A stretch of 64,000 nt of DNA from Phalacrocorax aristotelis. Its lineage: Eukaryota > Chordata > Aves > Suliformes > Phalacrocoracidae. Positions within the stretch are counted from its first letter, which is position 1, and every line of letters starts with the position of its first letter. Positions 13,601 through 25,600 of the stretch are shown piece after piece. The stretch lies in the NCBI RefSeq assembly GCF_949628215.1, contig NC_134311.1:62542205-62606204 (forward strand), read 5' to 3'. The translations under genes were made by a program, and so were the position numbers. Below the pieces are notes generated by a model that did no database searches, was not told the origin of the DNA, and saw only the letters and a program-made list of their open reading frames with translations.

Positions 13601-16600
13601 ACCAGTGTAAAGTGTTTGCTAGACCATTACTCCTCAAGCTCTACATCTTGTTCAGCAAGAGTAATGGCCATCAACAGATCCCTGCATTATATCACCACTC
13701 TGGTGCTTTTTCAGTCCCTTACACCTATCGTAACCCAGCAAAAGTTATGACAGCCCACATGTCATCCTTAATTCCACGAAAGAATACCAGAATCAGACCT
13801 GAGTAACAGCACGTCTGAATTTGCCTTGACATTCCTAATGTGACTTGTGCTTAGGGTAAACAAAGATCTCCTAATCATGCTGAGGAGGAAAGTAGGTTTT
13901 TGTATATAATGAAAACTATAAACAGCATTTACTCCTCACAGTAAGTTGTTGAAATAGTGCAGTTTTCAGCATAAGACTAATGACTCACCTATCTCAGTTC
14001 AAGGTGTAATAAACTGCTCTTGAATTTTACTTCAAATAGATTTTTGTTAGTTTTACTGTAACACAGAAACTGTATTTATATCACTGTTGTCTGAGCCAGT
14101 GAGACAAATTTCCTGGGCAAGCTAGCTATATTCATCATTAACAAACCGAGTGTTCCTTTCCACTTTAGAAAATGCAGGGTACTTGTCTTCTGCAAACTTT
14201 GGAAATTCTTTTCCTTGGTGTAGGATTCAGAAAGGATGTTTTTTCCTTGATGTAGGATTCTTATATGAGCAAGAACTGCTTTCAAATCTGATAAATTTAA
14301 TTTCACTAACGGAGAACAAAAGAAGTAACAATCCAAAATTCACTTATCACATATATCACATTAAACATTTTCACCATTTCTCCTGTGTTTGTGAAAAAAA
14401 AATCCAAATGTAAAAAGAAAAGCAGATGCATTTGACTAGCACAGGTAATGTGCATGGGATATTCACAGTGACATCAACATTCACAGTTTTGCCTTTGCAC
14501 ATACCTCTTGAACTCTGCATGTTGTTTGGTTTTTCATTGAAACTACATACACATAGCCAAAACACTACTACTCAGAGAGATTATCTGTTTAAAAAAGTCA
14601 GCTTCTAAACCAAAAAAAGTTTACAGATCCTCACCTATTTGTCAGTGCATCATAAGGCCACTGAAACCTCTTAGAAATGCCTTAGGTCTTAATAGAAACG
14701 TGATTATGTGATACTTACACGGCAGACTGACCAATCACTCTACTTGCTTATTTTGAAGTAGAATTCTCCCCCAAATCCTCTTTCAGGTTTCTTGCTCTCT
14801 CTCTCTCTCTCTAACACACATGAAGGCACGTGATCTTTTCCCATCTTCAAACTTATTTTTTTAGTTCTAGATTTCTCTGCTAAAATAGAGTACATCTGCC
14901 ATAGGCCTCCCTTCTTAAAAATTCATGGCATAAGATGAAGCCACAGAAGTGCTTTAACCTGAAATCTGTAGCCTACTCCTATATGGGAGCAAACACCACC
15001 TTGCTTGCTGTGTGAAAATTTGAGAGTTAAAATTGCTATTAAATTACATGCAAAGATTTCAATAAAGTATGTCATAATACTGTTATTTTTTAAAATGGAC
15101 TGAGGAAAGCTGGATGAGTTCATCGTTATTTGTTCATTGTGCCTACCTATAAATAAATATACATAGATACATATATATATGTCTGTACATTGTTATGGCT
15201 GTAACTGAAAAAAGAACATACTTTTGTTAGTTTTCCAGTTTGTAGAACTTGATACATATTGCCATGACCTGCGAGAAGGATCTGTCTCCAATTCCTCATA
15301 CCACTCAACTACATATTCAGTTACTTCTGGCTCAGAGGCTATCCATTCCACAACAACTTCTTCATTTGTTGTAAAGGTCCTCACTGTTTCAATAATCTGA
15401 GAAGCTAAAAATTTAACAGAAAATGTCAGCAATTTTATCTTCGTAAACACTGCAGCAAGAAAACAATTCATTTATAGCAAGCTGAGATTGTTTCTTTAGA
15501 AGAGTATGGTACATAGTCAAGTTTTAAAAAAAGTTTAAAAAGTTACTTTATACCTATGTTCACATGCATTTACTCAAAATACTTCAAAATTAAGCATATA
15601 AGAATTGTTACAATGAAAAGGGTTTGTGGGGTGGTTGAGGAGATAGTAGTCAAGGAGATCTACACATACAGAATCAAAGACCAGTCTCTCCTTTAGGATC
15701 TGAATTTTACAGTCTAAAATTTTACAAACCAATTTAGTACCAATTTTACAGGTAGTGCAGATAAGCAAGTTTTGATTGAGATGACAAAGGCAGTAAGAAA
15801 ACAGTAAATCAAGTCAGCAAGGTCACGAATGACAGTGAAGCAAAAGTGAACCATCAGCCTGCAGAACAGAGGTAATGAGAGTTTGAGTGAAAACCCAACC
15901 TGGCAAAGCAAAGTTGAAAAGACCTGGTGAAGCAGAGAGAAGGGATGTATGTAGGGGAAAAAAAGAAGCACGTCACAGCATGGAAAAGTTGGAAAACATA
16001 TATTGTGGGATACAGAAGTAGATAGAGGGGTAGGCAGCAACCTCCAGCACAAGATGACATCACATCTACATATCCTGTTTTCTGATTAGACTGGAATTTG
16101 ATTGAGCAATTCCACAGTGACATTTGCACTTACTTCATGAACAACTGACATAGAAATGATTCAAATGTGTCAAATGCAACCTCTCTTCTGTATCATGGGT
16201 AGGCAGCAGGATGTTGCAATACAAGGCTCACAGACATATCAGAATTAAACATAAGAGCCAAAGAACACAACTGTTATGGAAAAGCAGACCAGCTTCTTGA
16301 CCCTGGCAGTGGGTAGGATGGGGTGCTTTGGGAATGCCTATGAAATGAGACTAAACACAATGTTTCTATCTTTGTTTCCACTGATGCATCTTAGGGATGT
16401 CTATTAAACACATATTTGAATGATGTTGTTAAATGCACTGCAGTGCTCTGTGGTAACCAATTTTATGACTTAGTAGAGGGATGAGATGGAATTGTTTGGG
16501 ACTCCACAAATTCATTTGGGAGGTCCGAGGTTAAAAAAACCAAAACCAAAAAACCCTCAGACAGTAATAAAATAGAAATTCGAATAAGACATCAGGAAGT

Positions 16601-19600
16601 GCTGATATCTTAACAACTATATCTCAAAACAAAAACCCCAACAGTAACAGTCCATAACAAAAACATAACATGTGGTAGCAAAATACGGCAAGCAGGTAAT
16701 GTTCCGGTAAAAAGTAACGGACTACACAGCTCTGTGCAAAATACAGTTCTATATATCCATAGATCTATGACAGAAGTCCTTAGCACAATTTTGCTTCCAC
16801 TATAACAGAACTTAAACTTAAAGATGTCCGGAAGGTAATTTTTTTAATGAGAAAAATATATCAAAATATTGAGAAATCTTACATTTTTCATCAGTGGATG
16901 GAATCCTCAAAATAGCCTCAGGAGAATTTCCAGCAGTGTTATAGGCAGTAATAGATACTATATACGCCTCTTCATTTAAAAGTAAAGTAATTTTCTTATC
17001 AGTAGTGGTGTTTGTCATTTTAAGTGCAGCATTGTTTTCTGGAAAATACTGTATTTTGTAGCCTAGAATTCTCCCAGAAAGTGGAAAGCTGTTTAATGGC
17101 TATTAAAAAAAATATGCAGTAGTAAGTGTTTCATAGTGTTAACTGTATAGTCAAAAGTATATACTGCATTAAAGAGTCTAAATCAAATTACAAAATGAAT
17201 ACACTATGTTTAGAAAAGCAAGGTACTTTCTTCAGTCCCACCTTCAGGACAGTCATCTGCAACAATGTACTTGAAGGAAAGGTTCAAAATTCAAATCCTG
17301 AGATTTGAAACTCAAAGAGCCTCTGGTCACTCTACTAGAAGATTAAAGTGAATTTAAACACAGCTTTCGTAAGCCATATTATTCAAAAGCAGTTATAAGG
17401 ACTTTCAATCAGATTTTCCGTGATCTGAACACAATTAAACCCTTCCATTAAGCACAGATTATAAAACTCTATTCATCTACTGTTCAGTAAACAAAAACCT
17501 TTTCAATTCTGCTGTATTTCAGCGAGGTTTTTCTCTGATGACAGCAAAACCCCTTGGCAGTGTCCTAGAACACTAAAATATTTCAACACAACATCAGCTG
17601 CAGAATACCAATATGACTATCAATTCACAAAAGAGTATATACCTTCCATATAAGATGTACAGATCTATTTCCAGCTGAGTGTGAAGACTCAATTACCCTC
17701 CACAAATCCACTTTTTCTGAAGGAGCTATTTAAAGACACGAAAATACCTTGAAATTTGTTGTTACATTAAAAAGATAGTGCAATATGGTAAAAACAATCA
17801 AAAGATTTCAAATATACAGTCTGAGCAACTTATTAAAAATAAGTTTTCCCTTGTGTAATTTGTGCCTTTTTTCCCTAATTAGTACAGCTTCTGTCTTTCC
17901 ATAAATTTCCTTTTGCCTTCTTTTATTTGCAAGTTCTAAAGGATATTTTCTAGTCTTGTTTTATAACTGGCAGTTTAATTTCTCTAGTTATAATCCTTTT
18001 TTTTTTTTTGACATATTTGCTATACTACATTTCTGCTACTGTCCTACTTAGCAATGCTCATTCTTCATCTTCACTCTTAATTTCTCCTCTCTTCACTGTC
18101 TACCTAGTGACTCATCTTCTTCCTCAGCTCTATGTTGCTTGTATTACCTTTCAAGTCTCCTCCACTCCTTGCTTGTCTTTCACTTTTCCCTCTTCTCTAT
18201 TTAAACAAACTACACGTGCTCTGTTTAAACTACAGAATTCTAAATTCAAAAGACTGATAATATGCTAAAAATACAGTTTCCCATTAGTAAATCCTAATGC
18301 CCCAAAGTATAACCAAAGAAAAACTTAGTAAATAGTTAGCCTACCTTTCTCTTCTGTGCTTGCTGTTTTCCCTCTACTCCATTCACTCCAAAATATTGAC
18401 ACATCACTGATACACCGAACGGCAACTGAATATTCTGTGGAGTCCCACAGACCTGTGAGATTCCATGAACCTGTTTTCTCTGCAGAATCCAGTAGGACAG
18501 TGACAAATTCCTGAAATTGGACACATGAACAAAAAGTATTTGCTATAAAATTGCACAGAGATATATGACTTAGTTTTTTAAAACTACAAAGGATGCAGTT
18601 TTCATGTTTCCCACCCCACTCCTCTGAAATCCAAAACTACTTGTTTCATATTTCATTTTTCTACGTAGCATCTTCATTCTTCCTGTAAAACTCCAGGGTT
18701 TGAAAAACTTGAGCCAAAACTAGGTCTGTACTGACCAACCTGTGGCTTGAACTGTGTGTGGCTGTCACACAATTCCAGAACAGCTGTGCTGGCACAGGGG
18801 GGTGCTGGATGGCTGCAGTTCCCACTGGTGGGAAACAACTGGATAGTGCTAAAGCCAGTGTCACCATAATGTCCTGGATATAGCTCCACCTCACAGCAGA
18901 AGCATCCCTGGGGAAGCAGCGATCACCTGCAACTTGTGAGCCAACTGCATACTTGCTTCTTTTCTTGTTTTTCTTTTCTGAGTTACAGGGTCTTCTAGCT
19001 CTTAGCCATATAACAGTATGGCTGTAGGCCACCCCAAAGATTATCAGCGTATAATTAAAATGAATAGAGAAATGAAAACACAGAAAATTCTCACACCAAG
19101 AGAAAAAAATAATACAGAGTCTTTAAGTGATGAGGAAGATGAGTGTAAGAAATAACTGATGCAATATTTTCTTAGAAAAGTAATGACAAGGTGAGCAATT
19201 CCTCATCTTAAAAGGAGCCCACTCACATCTCACTGATGGCAGACACAAGCTAGACTGTTGTTCCAAAACAAAAGGTGAAAGACAACATGAAAACCAGGAT
19301 TTGGAGTTGGTGCATCAACTCAACTAGACTGACAATGGGAAGTAGAACAGGAACTATAGAAAGATTTATGGGTTTGTGTACAGAAGGATTGGTATAACCA
19401 CTACACCAACATTAATGTCTTCTCTTCCAAACTGCAAAAATTAACCAATAGTTAACAACTCCTCTTCCCTCAAATTTCAGATGAGTGAAACAAAGATACT
19501 AAAATAAATGTTCAAGCTAACTGAATTCTAAGAAAGTCAGCAAAGAATCATAGAATCACAGAACGGTTTGGGTGAGGAGGGACCTTTAGAGGTCATCTAG

Positions 19601-22600
19601 TCCAACACCCCTGCCATAAGCAGGAACGTCTTTAATCCGATCAGGTTGCTTAGAGCCCTGTCCAGTCTGACCTTGAATGCTTCCAGGGATGGGGCATCTA
19701 CCACCTCTCTGGGCAGCCTGGGCCAGGGTTTCACCACCGTCATTGTAAAAAATTTCTTCCTAATGTCCAGTCTAAATCTACTCTCCTTTAGTTTAAAATC
19801 ATTACCCCTTTAGCTATTTACAACATTAAGAATTTAGTTTCAGAAGAAAGTGTATGTAACTTACCGAAGAGTTTGAATACAAGTTTCTGTATTGAACCTG
19901 GCAAATGGAACCCTGTGAAGGGATAACCTTCTCAGGCATTTTCCAGGTTACTGTCAGCAACTGTTTTATACCGGTGATTGTTTTAACTGAAAGTATTTCA
20001 GGAGGTTCAAATTTCTCTAGAATGCAGAAACAAAAACATTAACAGGGAAAAATGCTTCTATAAAAGTGCAGAATTCCTCCATCTATCAGAGTTCCAAGAA
20101 GTTTAATTATTATCCCAATAATGTACATCGTATTTATTCACATGATGGTCTATTTTATAGACATAACACTGCGTATGGGAAGTTATCTATAAGAGAGATT
20201 GCACACATAACTGATTTAATGCTGACAAACCCACTGTCAAACAGATGTGCAGAGACAACAGCAGGGAAAATAAACAAAGCAGAGACAGGATGATAAAGTA
20301 CTAAACTGCAGCTGATGGAAGAATTCAGTTGAAAAGGATTTGAGGGGGAGAGAAGTGTGAAGGGGACAATGGGGGAAGAATGGATTAGCACTGAGGAAAG
20401 AGATGGCTGGTACAGAGGGTGTAGGAAGTAATGAGGAGACACAGCAGGTCTGAACATAGGGTATAAAGGAGCATATGGCTGGAGAGCTGACAGAGTGCTG
20501 CAACAAAAACACTTAATTAAAAGGGTTGTTGATTAACTACACCAAAACTAATAGAGGAAAATGCAGCAGAGTGCAGAGGGAGGAAAGGTAGACAAAATAT
20601 TATTATTGCTTCTGGGAATCACAGAACAGGTGGTTTTTAAACATTCCTAACCAGGAAGTAGAATAGCAGAACACATGATGGGCAGACCTGGAGAAATTGT
20701 AATACCACTATTCATTTACAGCCAGATATTGCACTGACATCTAGTACTACTCAAAAATACAGAAGTACAGTCCAAGTTCCACTCAGATGGACAAAGAGTT
20801 TTAGTATATGGCCTTTTCTTGTTGATTATTAAAAACTTTGTAATTTATAATGGATATGTCAGATGTTAGCTTATAAAAAATATTGTTGTAGTTAGACTTT
20901 TCATAGTATGAGTACAGCACACTATCATTTTTCACCACTTCTTGGTAAGACAAAGAAATTGCTGAAAATTCCTGCTGTACCACCAACCAGTTTGAAGAAT
21001 TTTACATGGAAATGTCATCAATTAAAACATAACAAGAGACTTGCTTCAACTAAATTGGAAGTATCTGAATTTTGATTAAAAAAAAATGGGGAAGGAGGAA
21101 ACATTTTAATCAAACCATAGATGCAATTTCAGAGACTTCATGATTTTAGCTAACAATTAAAATTAGATGGCACTTCAAAACTGAAACCAATTTAAAACCA
21201 AATGAAACCCAAATAATAGTTTCAAAACTGTTATACTGATTTTTTCCCATTATTTTTTTTCTACGTAAACCAACATTGATTACATAATTTTTTTCAGAGT
21301 TCTCTAACCTGCATGCGATAGGGAGAGAAAAAGAATCAGGAAGGGTGCAGTCAGTTCCACACACACTGCTTTATCTTTATCTAACTTTATTTTAAATTAC
21401 CTATTTTTTCCATAGGAATAGGAACACAGTCTGATAAGGCTTCACCCAAAACATTTTCAGCTTTCACCTGAAAACAAAAAGAACTACTATATGGAGTATC
21501 TGGATAATAAAATGAACATGACTCCGTTTTGCTTTGGCAGGAGCTCACTGTATTTGGAAAAATCACCCTTCCTTCTGTCATTCTAAAAAAAAAAAACAAA
21601 AGAGAAAAATAAAAGGAGTTAGAAATTAGAGGATTTTCTTAGAATAACACAAACTGATTGTTGGGATATTATTTAGTTATTATTTACATGTTTTTGAGGT
21701 TGCAGGCCATTTTTACCAGTGAACATCTCCTTAGATGGTATGTTTGTGCAACAAATACCCTTTCCTAACTACACTGCTCCTGCAAGTGCTTATAAACAGC
21801 CTGCACAGACTCAATTAGTAATACAGCTTTCCAGGAGCAGTAATGAAGAGTTAAAATGCCTTAATAAGGGATCCACGTACCATTATTATTTTAGATTAAA
21901 ATCTCAAAGACTAGTGAAATAATGTAATTCCACAAAAGACCTCCTTTAAAATACAGATAGATAGATATAGCTACTAAAACCACACGGAACTATGTGATAA
22001 CAAGCTCTTATTCATCTTTTAAAAACAGAAAAAAGAAAAGACAAATTGTACCACTGCCAAGCTGTTACAAGGTAACAGAAATTTGACAGATTTTCCTGAA
22101 AGAACACACTGATAATATGCTGTCTTTACAGCATATACTTTCAAAATAAGTAGCGTGGGATGCAAAACTAACAAAATTTGTTTCATTTTACCGACCCACA
22201 GAGAAATTCTTCATCAAATAAAAAAACATATATGGAGCCTGTGTTAAGTATTTCCTGTTATGCAGTAAGCAAGTAGATGCTTCATGTAACTCAAAAAACA
22301 GTTTGAGGCTGGTATTTCATGAACATTTTTAGGCTAGCGTAAGCCTGCGCTGCTGTGAAAGGAAGCAATCCTACCTTCCCTAACATGCACAGCTGTTTGT
22401 TTCCATCCACAGCTCTCTGCCCCCTTGTACCAGTGCCTTTGCAGTCATATGGTAAACTCAGCTGGGGAGTCATCTGGATTACAATTAATGGTTAAATTTT
22501 ACTGGAAATAGTTCTGCAATCCAATTCACTGTGTGGTTAAAGAAGAATTTGTGCTGGTACAGGAAGGAACAATATTGAAACTTACTTTCAATAGTTGTTC

Positions 22601-25600
22601 TAGTTTATGGCTTCACAAACTCAGCTAAGTTATAAAATGTAGAACACTAGAAGCAGTAAAAGCTGCACCTAATGATGGTGGAAGCCTAAAATATCAAGCC
22701 TAAAATGGAGATAAAACTGAAGATGTTTTCCTGCCCTACCATTTAAATAAAAAAGATACCATGTGGTAGCATAACTTACAATAAGAAAATGCCTCCTTTT
22801 GGAGTCTGAATACCTTCCAGTTCTCAAGAATAATTTTAGACATTTTAGAAAACTTCATGAAATCATGTTACCTAGAGTCTTGATCGGGCAGAAAGAGAGC
22901 ACTACAAGCAGCACTTATGAACAACAGACTGGCAAGTATATTTGGGACAAAATCTGTGCCATTACCTTTAAAATCGTATCCAATATCTACCTTGGAACAA
23001 CATTGATTTCATCATTTTCACAGTAACTTATGAAAAAGTAAGCTTCTAAACAATATTTAAAATTTAACAGATGCTGAATCAAGTACATATGCTTCTATAA
23101 AAGGGTAAAAAAACAAACAAACAAAAAACAAACACTAAAAAGCATGAGACTACATAATTTGTATTTGTAAATACAAATCCCAGATGCAAACAATCCAAAA
23201 AAGACAGCTAACTCTGGACTTTTTCACTGAAACCTTATGACTCAAAAGGTCCCTATGTTAAATCCTACTGATGTCAAGAAGAACAACTGGGCCTTTAAAA
23301 TGTTTAACTGGGAATTGTTTAAACTAGAGGAGGAAGCAATCTTTTTTACCCATCCAAAGAAAGGACAGTTAATAACACAGAAAGTTTCTAGGTAACACTC
23401 CCACAAAGTGCCTCCATTCTCCATTTGTACCTAGGCTCACTCAACTTTTGATTGAATTAGTAATGCTATTTCAAGGAAACAGATGAGTATCAGTCTGATA
23501 TAAACATTTGTCTACTGAATATTGAGTCCAGAATGATCATTATCTTTATACAGCATACTAAAAAGGTAACAGATTGTACCTTTTTTTCAACCACTACCAA
23601 CCCCAAATTAATTGAATTTACTGAGGAAATACCATGACTCTCAAATCCATGATGTTTGCAGGTTTTCTTTAATCAAAAGTCACAATATGAGGGGAAGGGA
23701 GCTGGTGGTCTGACCCCAGAAACCCAGTTCCCAATACAACCTATACTTACATTTTTCGGTAAAGAGTATAGTTTGTAGTGAGATTTGTTTCTCTTCCCGA
23801 AGTCCAGGTGCAGGTAAGTTCAGTATCAAAGTAATAAATGCAGGAAATATTTCCTGGTGTGTCCGGTGGAACTATAATGACAAATGAAAAAAAATCCAGC
23901 AGAAATAAGTAACTTTAATGTACAACTGATTTTGTTGGTCAAAAAGCAGATTATGGCAAACTTCACTGTCTTGCATAGCACTTCATTTTATAATTTCTTA
24001 CTGCCCTCAAAACCAAAATCAAAACCACTCTTTCTTTCCCTGGGGAGAGAGGGTGATTTTCTCCAACTACTTCTCAGAAGTACTTAACTAAGTGAGCCTG
24101 GAGGTATTTTTGCAGTGACTGTTTAATTGTCTTATATCAAACCACTACATAGATTGTCCTGAACCTCTAAGTATACCCCCCACAACATGTCTGTAGCTCA
24201 AGGACAGCCCACAGAGTAAAAGGAAAACAAAGAAACAGCACAAAAGTTCAGGAAAAGGCATTCTCTGAAAGATAAAACTCCTCTTGGTTCCCTCCCAGAA
24301 TGTCTAACCACATACCCTATGAAAACCCCTAATCTGAGGAGCCTGCAGAACCTCAGAGTGCAGAAGGGAACCTCCTCGGAAACATGTCTACATGACCTTG
24401 AAGAAATCGCTAATTCTAGACACTCTATCTTAAAAGCAAGATAGTGCAAAGCAAACAAACAATCCTCTGCAATCTCTATAGTCTGAAGTCATTCATTAAA
24501 ATGTAACACCCTTAAAGATTTCTTAGTTAAAGGCAGACTTCTTCACTTGATAGAAGAAATTGGAGTTGAAACGAAGAACTGTGCCCAGCGAAATAAACCA
24601 GTGGAAAAGCCCTCTCTCCAAAATAGTACTTTTCTGTCCCACCTAATAAAAAACTCAAAAGATCTTTCTTTTATTGACAAGCTTATGGCACATTAAACTT
24701 TGCAGACAGGCAATACCTTCTGCTGGTTTTTATTCCACAGATGTATTTTTCTGCATTTCTTGTTTCTTCACTAGAATGGGACCCCCAAGGCATACATTAG
24801 TGTAATCTGGACTTAATGTATTCAATAAATTAGAAAATTTGTATACATATTTATCCTGTAGCCTTCTCCATAAGAGATTGTAATTATAATTTCTTTGGAA
24901 CAGAGGATTAGAAAGGAAATCCTCCCCGGAGAAAGCTAAAGTTAGCTAGGCTAGACAAAAGACATAACTAAAAGAATAGACCCAGTACCCTGTGAACTCA
25001 ACAGAAAACCTCCACTCACTTCAGCTGGCCAAAAGTCAGGGTCAGAGAGACCATGGACCAGTGTCAGTACGGAACGCCTGTAATTTCATGCTTTAGTTCA
25101 GAAAAAAAAAAAAAGAAGATATTTGAATACAGGTGTCTTACAATGCCATAAGCTAAAGAAAAATAATAGTTGTTTTAAAAGTAAAATTTATACAGGAAGT
25201 TATTAAAACATGTGAAAATTCATTTTTCCACATTTCTACTTACAGCCAGATTTAACTTCAGTGTGAACCAAAAGTTGTTCTTTGCCCAAGTACTTAGTGA
25301 AACACCTCACATGAGCTTTGCTATAAGTGAAATTATGGATGGTTATACTAGATACAGTCTCATTCACAATGTAATAGTTTTCCTGAGCAATTAATTCATG
25401 ATTCAGTTTCCAGATGATGTGGCTTGCATTTCTGTGAGGTCTGTAGCGTTTTCCAAGAACACAGAACAGTTTCAAGGTGGATCCTCGTTCAATTTCAGGA
25501 GATGAAGGAAAAATGTCAGCATCTCTAATAGAGTTTTCATCTAAAAACAAAACCAAATACATTACATAACCTAATTCCTTTTAAAATACCAGTGGAAAAA

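Noticed and set aside
18661-19032. 123-codon minus-strand frame in an IL31RA intron
   Set aside because: No flanking splice sites in a suitable phase were found, the sequence matches no receptor domain, and the receptor is complete without it.
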